Assembly (NCBI GenBank): GCA_030531245.1
Contig: JAUNOA010000002.1
Span: 29,731-93,730, forward strand
Direction: 5' to 3'
Length of the DNA: 64,000 bases
DNA from: Lachnospiraceae bacterium
Lineage (GTDB): Bacteria > Bacillota > Clostridia > Lachnospirales > Lachnospiraceae
Of this stretch, positions 45,655-52,986 are shown one piece after another (position 1 is the stretch's first letter; each line of letters starts with the position of its first letter). Both the position numbers and the translations under genes were made by a program. The notes under the pieces are model-generated. The model saw only the letters and a program-made list of their open reading frames with translations. It searched no databases and was not told the origin of the DNA.

Positions 45655-45677
45655 AAAAAAATCCATAATGATATATT
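45649..45677 (+). promoter_or_regulatory. Sigma-A type promoter of nrdD
   Basis: TTGACT at 45649-45654 and TATATT at 45672-45677 are 17 bases apart. Initiation is expected near 45684, inside the 5' arm of the hairpin that follows. NrdR bound at box 2 would cover the -35. Confidence 0.6.
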
Positions 45678-45680
45678 TAC

Positions 45681-45711
45681 ATTCGGGTGCGAAAGTATCC
45701 GAATTTTTTTT
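45681..45711 (+). terminator. Terminator in the nrdG-nrdD gap
   Basis: ATTCGGGTGC at 45681-45690 pairs with GTATCCGAAT at 45695-45704 around a GAAA tetraloop (two G-U pairs), and the stem runs into an eight-T tract. It should stop transcripts from nrdG; transcripts from the nrdD promoter would start within the 5' arm and escape. The rest of 45712-45774 is leader sequence with GGAGGG before the nrdD start. Confidence 0.85.
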
Positions 45712-45774
45712 CAGATATTTGTATTTGAAGGTCAGTCGCTTCAATTACTTAAATCATTTTGTACGGAGGGAATT

Positions 45775-48180
45775 ATGTATCAGGTAATCAAGAGAGACGG
45801 CAAGGTTGCTGAATTTAATGTTTCAAAGATCAGTGCCGCCATTCAGAAAGCATTTGATGCTCAGGGGAGAGAGTATCATCCGAGTATTATGGATATGCTT
45901 GCGCTCAGAACTTGCGCAGATTTTGAACCGAAGGTCAAGAACGGTCTTATCGGTGTCGAGGATATCCAGGACAGTGTTGAGAAGATTCTGTCGGAAGCAG
46001 GATATTCGGAAATAGCAAAGGCTTATATTCTTTACCGTAAGCAGCGCGAGAAAATCCGTAATGTCAAGGCTGCAACCCTTAACTATAAAGATCTTGTGGA
46101 CAACTATCTTCAGATTAATGACTGGAGGGTAAAAGAGAATTCTACGGTTACATATTCCGTAGGAGGTCTTATCCTTTCAAACTCAGGTGCGATCACAGCC
46201 AATTACTGGCTGTCAGAGGTGTATGATCCCGAGATCGCCGATGCCCACAGAAAGGCAGAAATTCATATTCACGATCTTTCCATGCTGACAGGCTACTGTG
46301 CAGGATGGTCACTTAAACAGCTTATACAGGAAGGCCTGGGAGGTATTCCGGGTAAGATTACATCCAGTCCTGCAAATCATCTTTCCACATTATGCAACCA
46401 GATGGTCAACTTCCTCGGTATCATGCAGAATGAGTGGGCAGGTGCTCAGGCATTTTCATCATTTGATACATATCTTGCTCCGTTCGTAAAGGTTGATAAC
46501 CTTTCATATAAAGAAGTTAAACAGTGTGTTCAGTCTTTCATCTACGGTGTAAATACACCTTCAAGATGGGGAACACAGGCACCGTTCACGAACATTACTC
46601 TGGACTGGACTGTTCCGGGTGACATGAAGAATCTTAATGCCATCGTAGGCGGCAGAGAACTTGATTTCACATACGGTGACTGTCAGAAAGAGATGGATCT
46701 GGTCAACAAGGCATTCATTGAGACTATGATAGAAGGTGATGCCAACGGACGCGGATTCCAGTATCCGATACCGACATACTCGATCACAAGGAATTTCAAC
46801 TGGGAAGAGTCCGAGAACAACAAGCTCCTGTTCGAGATGACGGCCAAGTACGGAACACCGTATTTCTCAAATTACATTAACTCAGATATGGAGCCGAGTG
46901 ATGTACGTTCAATGTGCTGCAGACTTCGTCTGGATCTGCGTGAGCTCAGAAAGAAATCCGGCGGATTCTTCGGAAGCGGAGAGTCAACAGGTTCGGTAGG
47001 TGTTGTTACCATCAATCTTCCGAGGATAGCATATCAGTCAACAGACAAGGCTGACTTCTATGCGCGTCTTGACAGACTTATGGACCTTTCGGCAAAATCA
47101 CTCAAGACAAAACGTACGGTTATCACCAAGCTTCTTGATGCAGGTCTTTATCCGTATACAAAGCGTTATCTGGGAACATTTGACAATCATTTCTCAACGA
47201 TAGGTCTTATCGGTATGAATGAAGCCGGACTTAATGCCAAGTGGCTTAAAAAAGACCTGACACATGAAGAGGCTCAGGAGTTTGCAATTGAGGTTCTTAA
47301 TCATATGCGTGAGAAGCTTTCCGACTATCAGGAGAAGTACGGAGATCTGTACAATCTGGAAGCCACACCGGCTGAGTCGACGACATACAGATTCGCAAAG
47401 CATGATAAGGAGGAGTTCCCGGATATCATCACGGCAAATGAGAACGGAACACCGTATTACACTAACTCCAGCCACCTTCCTGTAGGTTACACAGAGGACA
47501 TTTTCTCTGCACTTGATATTCAGGATGAGCTTCAGACATTATATACTTCAGGAACCGTATTCCACGCATTCCTGGGAGAGAAGCTTCCGGACTGGAAATC
47601 AGCCGCAAATCTTGTCAGGAAGATAGCTGAGAACTACAAACTGCCTTATTATACGATGAGTCCGACATATTCGGTATGCAAGGATCACGGATATCTGTCA
47701 GGTGAGCAGTTTACATGTCCTATCTGCGGAAAGACGGCAGAGGTATACAGCCGTATTACAGGTTACTATCGCCCGGTTCAGAACTGGAACGACGGTAAGG
47801 CGCAGGAATTCAAGGATCGTGCCCTTTATGATATCGGCAATTCAAAACTTACGCATTCAGGTCCTAACATGGACGGTATCAAAGCTGTAAAAGAAAATGC
47901 TTACAAGAATGCAGAAGCCGGAGAGCCTATTATAAGCTCAGACGGTGTACCGAACATTCTGTTTGCTACGCCTACATGTCCGAACTGCAAGCTGGCAGCG
48001 GCTCTGCTTGATAAGGCCGGTGTGCCTTATGTCAAGATGATTGCCGAGGAGCATCCTGATCTTGTAGAGAAATACGGGGTTAAGCAGGCACCGACGCTTG
48101 TTATGACAAAAGGAGATACTTTCGAGAAATTCCGCGGAGTGTCCGATATCAAAGGTTACCTTTCAGCCGTTAAGGCATGA
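45775..48180 (+). CDS. nrdD: Class III anaerobic ribonucleoside-triphosphate reductase with C-terminal thioredoxin-like domain
   Basis: 801 residues. Residues 1 to about 95 are an ATP-cone (MYQVIKRDGKVAEFNVSKI). The catalytic barrel follows with adjacent Cys381-Cys382 in RSMCCRLRLD. The zinc region has YSVCKDHG and FTCPICGK (C635, C648, C651), and the glycyl radical is Gly663 in RITGYYR. About 75 further residues form a thioredoxin/glutaredoxin-like domain starting NILFATPTCPNCKLAAAL, with redox pair Cys735/Cys738 and cis-proline segment KQAPTLVM. Formate-using NrdD enzymes are near 700 residues and lack this domain. The start at 45775 follows GGAGGGAATT; the upstream in-frame extension covers the terminator and is rejected. 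trxB follows 19 bases later. Confidence 0.93.
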   Translation: MYQVIKRDGKVAEFNVSKISAAIQKAFDAQGREYHPSIMDMLALRTCADFEPKVKNGLIGVEDIQDSVEKILSEAGYSEIAKAYILYRKQREKIRNVKAATLNYKDLVDNYLQINDWRVKENSTVTYSVGGLILSNSGAITANYWLSEVYDPEIADAHRKAEIHIHDLSMLTGYCAGWSLKQLIQEGLGGIPGKITSSPANHLSTLCNQMVNFLGIMQNEWAGAQAFSSFDTYLAPFVKVDNLSYKEVKQCVQSFIYGVNTPSRWGTQAPFTNITLDWTVPGDMKNLNAIVGGRELDFTYGDCQKEMDLVNKAFIETMIEGDANGRGFQYPIPTYSITRNFNWEESENNKLLFEMTAKYGTPYFSNYINSDMEPSDVRSMCCRLRLDLRELRKKSGGFFGSGESTGSVGVVTINLPRIAYQSTDKADFYARLDRLMDLSAKSLKTKRTVITKLLDAGLYPYTKRYLGTFDNHFSTIGLIGMNEAGLNAKWLKKDLTHEEAQEFAIEVLNHMREKLSDYQEKYGDLYNLEATPAESTTYRFAKHDKEEFPDIITANENGTPYYTNSSHLPVGYTEDIFSALDIQDELQTLYTSGTVFHAFLGEKLPDWKSAANLVRKIAENYKLPYYTMSPTYSVCKDHGYLSGEQFTCPICGKTAEVYSRITGYYRPVQNWNDGKAQEFKDRALYDIGNSKLTHSGPNMDGIKAVKENAYKNAEAGEPIISSDGVPNILFATPTCPNCKLAAALLDKAGVPYVKMIAEEHPDLVEKYGVKQAPTLVMTKGDTFEKFRGVSDIKGYLSAVKA

Positions 48181-48199
48181 GTATGAAACGGAGAGAATT

Positions 48200-49108
48200 A
48201 TGTACGATATTATAATCGTAGGCGGAGGGCCGGCAGGAATGACTGCAGCACTTTACGGCCTCAGAAACGGCAAATCGGTTCTTGTTGTAGAGAAAGCAGG
48301 TTTCGGCGGACAGATTACTTATTCTCCGCGCGTTGAAAATATTCCGGGCTATACTGTGATAAGCGGTAATGAATTTGCAGACAAATTCATGGAGCAGATC
48401 CTGGCCCAGGGCGCTGAGGTTGAGCTTGAGGAAGTCTGTGAGATAAAGGACGAGGGCGAGAAGAAAATCGTAAAAACCAAAGAAGGATCAGCTTTTGAAG
48501 GACGCACGGTCATCATAGCGGCAGGAGTGAAGCATCGAATGCTGGGACTTGAAGGTGAGGAAGAACTGGTCGGAGAGGGCATTTCATTCTGTGCAGTTTG
48601 TGACGGAGATTTCTATAAAGGAAAGACTGTATGCGTGGCAGGCGGCGGGAATTCCGCATTTGTTGAGGCAGTGCTTCTGGCAGAGAAATGCGAAAAAGTA
48701 ATCATGCTTCAGGACCTTCCGGATTTTACGGCAGACAGGAAACTCCAGGATGATCTGTTTAAGCATAATAATGTCGTTACGTATACTGACACAAAGATAC
48801 TCTCCCTTATCAGGAGTCAGGGTGAGTTTGCGGGTGTCGAAATAGAAAAGAAATCCAATGGTGAGAAGAGAGTAATCAGATGTGACGGACTCTTTGTGGC
48901 AATAGGACTTATACCGCAGAACGAACCTTATGCCGGACTGGCAGATCTGAACAGCTACGGATATTTTGAGAGCGGAGAGGACTGTACGACGAAGACACCG
49001 GGCATTTTCGTAGCGGGAGACTGCAGATCGAAGAAGGTGCGTCAGGTTACAACAGCCTGCGCTGACGGTGCCGCAGCTGCACTTGCAGCGTGCGAATACC
49101 TGAGATAA
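48200..49108 (+). CDS. trxB: Thioredoxin reductase
   Basis: 302 residues. FAD motif IVGGGPAGM near the start, redox-active Cys131-Cys134 in CAVCDGDF, NADPH motif GGGNSAFVEA, and C-terminal FAD contact GIFVAGDCRSKKVRQVTTACADG. It reduces thioredoxin-fold proteins with NADPH. It is cotranscribed with nrdD and most simply reduces the thioredoxin-like domain fused to NrdD. No separate thioredoxin gene is present in the window. Confidence 0.93.
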   Translation: MYDIIIVGGGPAGMTAALYGLRNGKSVLVVEKAGFGGQITYSPRVENIPGYTVISGNEFADKFMEQILAQGAEVELEEVCEIKDEGEKKIVKTKEGSAFEGRTVIIAAGVKHRMLGLEGEEELVGEGISFCAVCDGDFYKGKTVCVAGGGNSAFVEAVLLAEKCEKVIMLQDLPDFTADRKLQDDLFKHNNVVTYTDTKILSLIRSQGEFAGVEIEKKSNGEKRVIRCDGLFVAIGLIPQNEPYAGLADLNSYGYFESGEDCTTKTPGIFVAGDCRSKKVRQVTTACADGAAAALAACEYLR

Positions 49109-49141
49109 GATAAAAATGTAAAAACAACAGTTAAAATTACA

Positions 49142-49189
49142 GAAAATAATGCGAAAATATATAAAAATTCGCATTATTTTCTTTTTATT
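49142..49189 (+). terminator. Terminator after trxB
   Basis: GAAAATAATGCGAA at 49142-49155 and TTCGCATTATTTTC at 49168-49181 are perfectly complementary over 14 bases and are followed by TTTTTATT. It separates core genes from the accessory patch. Confidence 0.85.
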
Positions 49190-49190
49190 A

Positions 49191-49199
49191 TGCTATAAT
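49191..49199 (+). promoter_or_regulatory. Extended -10 promoter of the DUF4143 ATPase gene
   Basis: TGCTATAAT is a perfect extended -10 element (TGn plus TATAAT), 52 bases before the start codon. No convincing -35, which extended -10 promoters do not need. Confidence 0.5.
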
Positions 49200-49250
49200 G
49201 TGAACAAAAGATGTTTTAATCACTCAATAAAGCATACAGAAGAGGGTAAA

Positions 49251-50561
49251 ATGTACAGAAAAATTTATAAATATTTGAGTCGATGGAAAGATGACAAATA
49301 TCGTAAGCCATTGATTATCCAGGGTGCAAGACAGGTCGGAAAGACTTATTCCATGCTGGAATTCGGAAAAAATAATTATGAAAATGTTGCCTACTTTAAT
49401 TTTCAGACGGATCCGGTTTTATCTGAAACATTTTCAGAATCTATTCATCCGGATTATCTTCTTCCGTTACTGGGACGTATCGCAAAAACTGTGATTATAC
49501 CGGAAAAAACTCTGATTATCCTTGATGAGATACAACTTTGCGAAAGAGCATTGACTTGCCTCAAATACTTTTATGAAGAAAAACCGGAGTATCATATTAT
49601 TGCAGCCGGAAGCCTGCTTGGAGTAGCTGTCAACAGAAAAGAATATGCATTTCCGGTAGGGAAAATCGACCGTTATACTATGTATCCTATGGATATGGAA
49701 GAATTTCTACTGGCATACGGTGAAGAGGATCTTGTTAAAATGATAGAAACGGCGTTTTATTCAGATAAGTCGTTACCGGAAGTACTACACCATGATGCCA
49801 TCGAATTATATAAAAAATATCTGATTACAGGTGGGATGCCTGAAGCCGTGGCACGACTGATTGAAACATATGATTTCCTTCAGGTTAGACATGTACAGGA
49901 TAGCCTGCTCATGGATTATCTTGATGATATGAGCAAATATCAAAACAATGTCAATGAAATCAAGAAAACCAGATTAACATACCATATAGTTTCAGTTCAG
50001 CTTTCCAAGAAGAACACCCGTTTTCAGTATAAGTTATTGAAAACCGGAGGAAGAGCTGCAGAATTCGAAAATGCTATTGAATGGCTGGTAATGAGCGGAA
50101 TGGTTTCACAGGTATATCGATGCGAACAGATCATGAAACCTCTTGAGAACTATATAGATATAGATGACTTTAAAATATATCTGTCTGATACGGGTCTTTT
50201 ATGTGCGCAAAAAGATGTAAGTGTTGACGATATACTGTATATGAATGTTGAAATAAATGATTTTAAGGGAGGACTTACAGAGAATTATGTAAATAGTCAG
50301 CTAATTACAAATGGTATTAAAACCTATTTCTGGAAAAATGAAAAGGGAACCAGCGAGGTTGATTTTATCGTAAACCTTGGTGGAAAGATTATCCCGTTGG
50401 AAGTGAAAAGCGGAGATAATGTATCGTCGGCAAGCTTAAAGGAATATATAAAACGGTTCTCTCCTGAATATGCGGTCAGGATATCAACAAAGAATTTCGG
50501 AATGGAAAACGGAATCAAATCCATTCCGCTGTACGCAACTTTTATGCTGGGACGTTTATAG
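49251..50561 (+). CDS. AAA-type ATPase with DUF4143 domain
   Basis: 436 residues. Walker A GARQVGKT at 25-32, Walker B in TLIILDEIQ, sensor-like IIAAGSLLGVAV, and a C-terminal DUF4143 region ending with a nuclease-like FVVNLGGKIIPLEVKSG-type strand (landmarks SEVDFIV and PLEVKSGD, resembling the DxnExK core of PD-(D/E)xK folds). These ATPases are abundant in gut anaerobes, often in variable loci, and may act as defence or toxin-like ATPases; none of this is proven. The start at 49251 follows AGAGGGTAAA. Upstream in-frame codons cross the trxB terminator and are rejected. Confidence 0.8.
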   Translation: MYRKIYKYLSRWKDDKYRKPLIIQGARQVGKTYSMLEFGKNNYENVAYFNFQTDPVLSETFSESIHPDYLLPLLGRIAKTVIIPEKTLIILDEIQLCERALTCLKYFYEEKPEYHIIAAGSLLGVAVNRKEYAFPVGKIDRYTMYPMDMEEFLLAYGEEDLVKMIETAFYSDKSLPEVLHHDAIELYKKYLITGGMPEAVARLIETYDFLQVRHVQDSLLMDYLDDMSKYQNNVNEIKKTRLTYHIVSVQLSKKNTRFQYKLLKTGGRAAEFENAIEWLVMSGMVSQVYRCEQIMKPLENYIDIDDFKIYLSDTGLLCAQKDVSVDDILYMNVEINDFKGGLTENYVNSQLITNGIKTYFWKNEKGTSEVDFIVNLGGKIIPLEVKSGDNVSSASLKEYIKRFSPEYAVRISTKNFGMENGIKSIPLYATFMLGRL

Positions 50562-50611
50562 GACAGGCTGGGAGATAGGATTAAAACAATATAGGACTAG
50601 GATGATTGATA

Positions 50612-50785
50612 ATGCTATTCGATATCAATATGAATGATGTATTTTGGGCAAAGAAAAAGGAAAAGTGCGGCATATATTTCTGGTTGCCGCTAAAACAGCA
50701 TCTTACCGACACAGCGGGGATGGCACTGTGCTTATTTAATGATTACATTGGTTATGGAGTAAGAAAAGAAATTGAATATGCTTGA
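50612..50785 (+). pseudogene. cas3: Relic of a type I-E cas3 gene (N-terminal HD region)
   Basis: A 57-codon open frame not preceded by a ribosome site. It encodes DVFWAKKKEKCG, then FWLPLKQHLTDTAG and MALCLFNDYI before a TGA. The order 'FWAKK ... WLPL.QHL.DTA' is the hallmark N-terminus of type I-E Cas3, where the His of QHL and the Asp of the following DT begin the HD nuclease site (His30, Asp33 here). Full Cas3 is about 900 residues; nothing after residue 57 can be recognised in any frame before the next gene at 51067. No other cas gene or repeat array is in the window. This points to a deleted CRISPR-Cas locus. A chance match is possible but unlikely given three ordered motifs. Confidence 0.6.
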
Positions 50786-50991
50786 GGATGATAAATACAA
50801 AAAAGATACGAACTCAGAGGCAATCTGATTGTTTTGCTGTAATCCCGCTGACTTTTTGCAGCATAGTACTTTGATAACTGCATATTGAGATGTCGAAAAT
50901 AAAATTTTTAAGTTAATTCTGTCGATTTTTTTGCAAAAATGCAAATTTTCTTTGCTTTTTGTGTACTTTTTTGCATTATTAGCGTATATTG
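50786..50991. other. AT-rich spacer with no recognisable gene
   Basis: This stretch follows the cas3 relic and holds T-rich and A-rich runs and several TTTGC/TGCAAA words. A 70-codon antisense frame (50732-50944) is low-complexity and lacks family features. No repeats of CRISPR type were seen. Confidence 0.5.
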
Positions 50992-51040
50992 TTGGTAGAC
51001 AGTGTTAAATGGTGTATTACGGTGTATCACGGTGATATAA
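50992..51040 (+). promoter_or_regulatory. Promoter and 10-bp tandem repeats before the toxin-antitoxin pair
   Basis: TTGGTA at 50992-50997 and TATTAC at 51015-51020 are 17 bases apart. Overlapping the -10 are head-to-tail repeats GGTGTATTAC (51011-51020), GGTGTATCAC (51021-51030) and a partial GGTGATATAA (51031-51040). They are one helical turn each, as expected for cooperative binding of an autoregulating antitoxin. Confidence 0.5.
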
Positions 51041-51066
51041 ATCATTATATAGCGAAGGAGGCTAAA

Positions 51067-51606
51067 ATGGCTGATTATAAAGCAATGGATATTGCTAAAT
51101 GGTTTCTTGCTTACAATCAGGATAATCCGGAATTCAACGATATCACTCCTCTGAAGCTGCAGAAACTTCTATATTATGCATTCGGTACATATTATGCTCT
51201 AACCGATCGTAAACTCTTTGATGAGCCTATCGTTGCGTGGCAGCATGGTCCTGTTGTTAAGAATGTCTACGAAACTTATCGTCATTTCAAGGGAAATCCT
51301 ATTACCTTTGATGAAGTATTCAATTATGATAAGTTCTCCATCGAGGACAAGGAAATACTCGAAAGTGTATATTATCGCTTCGGTCAGTATTCTGCCTGGA
51401 AGCTTCGTAATATGACTCATTCCGAGGGACCCTGGGCATTGACATCCGAGAATTGCACTATCTCATCAGAGCTTATCAAGAAATACTTCGAGGATAATTA
51501 CATCAATAACGAATCATTTTTTGTAATTTCTAATGCATTGAATGGAAAGGATTTGTCTGAGCCGTTCGACAGCGTGGATGATCTTTTGGAGGCCCTGAAT
51601 GCGTAA
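51067..51606 (+). CDS. Panacea-domain (DUF4065/SocA-like) antitoxin
   Basis: 179 residues from ATG 51067 with a strong GAAGGAGG site; a longer frame to 50989 covers the repeats and is rejected. The sequence ITPLKLQKLLYYAFGTYYAL, EPIVAWQHGPVVKNVY and the C-terminal THSEGPW are typical of the Panacea domain. Panacea antitoxins neutralise many unrelated toxins. The last eight bases overlap the toxin gene, implying coupled translation with antitoxin first. Confidence 0.88.
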   Translation: MADYKAMDIAKWFLAYNQDNPEFNDITPLKLQKLLYYAFGTYYALTDRKLFDEPIVAWQHGPVVKNVYETYRHFKGNPITFDEVFNYDKFSIEDKEILESVYYRFGQYSAWKLRNMTHSEGPWALTSENCTISSELIKKYFEDNYINNESFFVISNALNGKDLSEPFDSVDDLLEALNA

Positions 51607-51880
51607 TGTTCGATTTTCGTCCGCATTTAAAAGGGAATATAAAAAAGTTTCTCAATGGCCGGGATTCGATGTTGCTTTGTTTAAAGATGTTTTGGATAAA
51701 CTAACAAACGATATCCCTTTAGATCCGGAATTTCGCGACCATGAACTTTCAGGAAAAAGGAGTGGAAGCCGAGAATGTCATCTCGCGCCTGACATTTTGC
51801 TGATTTACATACAAACTTCTAATAGCCTTGAACTTTTGCTTATTGAAATTGGAAGCCACAGCAGCCTATTCAAAAAATAA
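51599..51880 (+). CDS. YafQ-family mRNA-interferase toxin (RelE superfamily)
   Basis: 93 residues. FSSAFKREYKKV, then PEFRDHELSGKRSGSRECHLAPDILLIY-type core (landmarks RDHELSG, RECHLAPD) and IEIGSHSSLF match YafQ, whose catalytic histidines sit at HEL, CHL and SHS. YafQ cleaves mRNA in the ribosome. It overlaps the antitoxin gene by eight bases with GGAGG before the start. The usual partner is DinJ; a Panacea partner is uncommon. Confidence 0.88.
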   Translation: MRNVRFSSAFKREYKKVSQWPGFDVALFKDVLDKLTNDIPLDPEFRDHELSGKRSGSRECHLAPDILLIYIQTSNSLELLLIEIGSHSSLFKK

Positions 51881-51910
51881 AGACATCTCAATATGGGATG
51901 TCTTTTTTGA
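51879..51910 (+). terminator. Terminator after the toxin gene
   Basis: AAAGACATC and GATGTCTTT form a nine-pair stem with a nine-base loop, followed by TTTGAT; it starts at the toxin stop codon. Confidence 0.75.
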
Positions 51911-51941
51911 TAAAAAAAGGAAAAAACTTTTGCGTTTTCTC

Positions 51942-51970
51942 TTGGCTTATCACGCATTGCGTGATATGAT
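51942..51970 (+). promoter_or_regulatory. Promoter with a palindromic operator in its spacer
   Basis: TTGGCT at 51942-51947 and TATGAT at 51965-51970 are 17 bases apart. The spacer holds the perfect dyad ATCACGC-ATT-GCGTGAT (51949-51965), an ideal repressor site, probably bound by the small HTH protein encoded at 52275. Confidence 0.65.
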
Positions 51971-51998
51971 GTAATCAGAGTTAAGAAAGGAGGAGACA

Positions 51999-52118
51999 AT
52001 GAAGAAAAAGAAGGGCAAGAAAAAAGAACCCCTCGATTTCAAAGAGTTAGCCGCTCAACTGATTGTCGGAGTTCTTACAGGGCTGATAATCCTGATAGTC
52101 GACAGACTTTGGAAATAA
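51999..52118 (+). CDS. Small basic single-span membrane peptide
   Basis: 39 residues behind an excellent AAAGGAGGAG site. A run of Lys (residues 2-9) is followed by an acidic-neutral turn and one membrane helix AAQLIVGVLTGLIILIVDRL with a Trp-Lys end. No family is recognised. Size and layout resemble holin-like or type I toxin peptides, but also small regulators of membrane enzymes. It sits first in a tiny operon with an XRE regulator and is followed by a stable hairpin. Confidence 0.6.
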   Translation: MKKKKGKKKEPLDFKELAAQLIVGVLTGLIILIVDRLWK

Positions 52119-52124
52119 CAGCCA

Positions 52125-52156
52125 GGGGTGGGAGTCGAAAGGCTCCTGCCCTTCCC
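52125..52156 (+). terminator. Stable hairpin after the small membrane peptide
   Basis: GGGGTGGGAG at 52125-52134 pairs with CTCCTGCCCT at 52143-52152 (G-U pairs included). The following TTCCC is not a real T-tract, so termination is uncertain; it could protect a short mRNA or act as an attenuator. Confidence 0.45.
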
Positions 52157-52192
52157 AAAACAAATTATAGCATATCTTCATTGTAAAACAAT

Positions 52193-52300
52193 ATGAAAAT
52201 TGCAATCATTGTTATTATCGCAGTAACAGCCGGTTATATTGGCCGGACAATCTACAGGAACAGGAGGCGCAACCATGACGATCAGAGAAGCAAGGACTGA
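52193..52300 (+). CDS. Possible 35-residue membrane peptide
   Basis: An open frame with a hydrophobic start (MKIAIIVIIAVTAGYIG) and a basic, hydrophilic tail, so it looks like a single-span peptide. It has no ribosome site and overlaps the start of the HTH gene. It may be a leader whose translation couples to the HTH gene, or not be translated at all. Confidence 0.28.
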   Translation: MKIAIIVIIAVTAGYIGRTIYRNRRRNHDDQRSKD

Positions 52301-52448
52301 TGCCGGTCTTACTCAGAAGGCCATGAGCGACATTATGGGTATACCTAAACGTACTATTGAAGACTGGGAATGTGAACGGCGCAAGTGTCCTGACTGGTGT
52401 GAACGTCTTATTGTAGCCGAACTCGCACGTATCAAAGAAACTAAATAA
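52275..52448 (+). CDS. Small XRE-type helix-turn-helix regulator
   Basis: 57 residues with AGGAGG eight bases before the ATG. TIREARTDAGLTQKAMSDIMGI and KRTIEDWECERRKCPDW form a single HTH of the Cro/C1 type with no effector domain. It is the likely repressor of the promoter at 51942. Such minimal HTH proteins accompany small mobile or TA-like loci in Firmicutes. Confidence 0.8.
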   Translation: MTIREARTDAGLTQKAMSDIMGIPKRTIEDWECERRKCPDWCERLIVAELARIKETK

Positions 52449-52460
52449 AAAATGACCGTC

Positions 52461-52496
52461 CTGCGGTTATTCCATGCGGATAACAGCTCTTTTTAT
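52461..52496 (+). terminator. Probable terminator after the HTH gene
   Basis: GTTATTC and GGATAAC pair around CATGC, followed by AGCTCTTTTTATG. The remaining 52497-52613 holds no gene that I can see. Confidence 0.45.
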
Positions 52497-52613
52497 GCTT
52501 ATCCCCATTTTACGATTGATTACCAACTAAGGAAGATTGGACTCATGCTGAAGGATTTGGTAAAATAGCGATGTTTGGCAATAAAGAAGCTATTTAAATA
52601 TGGAGGATATATC

Positions 52614-52901
52614 ATGTTACCTATAAGGAATTATGATCCGGATTTTCTTATACCGTGTAAGGACTGTAATAAATGTACGGGAGTATGCTGGCAGAAGATT
52701 GCAATTCCGGATTATTTCAGACTGTATAATGAATATGTCAGAGATAAGAAAAAACTGAAGGAGCTGCAGAAAGAGTATACAGCCATAGCCAAAACACACG
52801 GGAAGGCATCAGACTGCATTATGTGTCGCGGGTGTGACGGGGTTTGCGAGCAGCATCTGCCGACATCATATTTGAGATGGGTTGCTTCGGTTTTTAAATG
52901 A
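52614..52901 (+). CDS. Orphan two-cluster Fe-S domain protein, related to the C-terminus of Fe-S aldo/keto reductases
   Basis: 95 residues from ATG 52614, which has ATGGAGGATAT upstream. It has two cysteine sets, CKDCNKCTGVC (with IAIPDYFRLYNEYV) and CIMCRGCDGVC followed by EQHLPTSYLRWV. These match the ferredoxin-like tail of aldo/keto reductases with [4Fe-4S] clusters, where the tail ends about 370-residue proteins. All eight cysteines are present but no reductase barrel precedes it. It may be a decayed remnant or a free electron-transfer module; the good ribosome site favours expression. Confidence 0.65.
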   Translation: MLPIRNYDPDFLIPCKDCNKCTGVCWQKIAIPDYFRLYNEYVRDKKKLKELQKEYTAIAKTHGKASDCIMCRGCDGVCEQHLPTSYLRWVASVFK

Positions 52902-52986
52902 TTACGATATTATAGTTGTGCAATCATAGTCGGCATTAGCTTTAAAAATGCAATGGATTTGATGTCATTTTCCACGAAAATCATTA

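Noticed and set aside
45649..45774. 42-residue N-terminal extension of nrdD
   Set aside because: It covers a promoter, a NrdR box and a terminator; the ATP-cone begins at the ATG at 45775 with a good ribosome site.
50732..50944. 70-codon antisense frame near the cas3 relic
   Set aside because: Low-complexity Ser/Lys/Ile composition, no ribosome site, no motif.
50786..51066. CRISPR array next to the cas3 relic
   Set aside because: No direct repeats of 28-37 bases with regular spacing; only 10-base promoter repeats are present.
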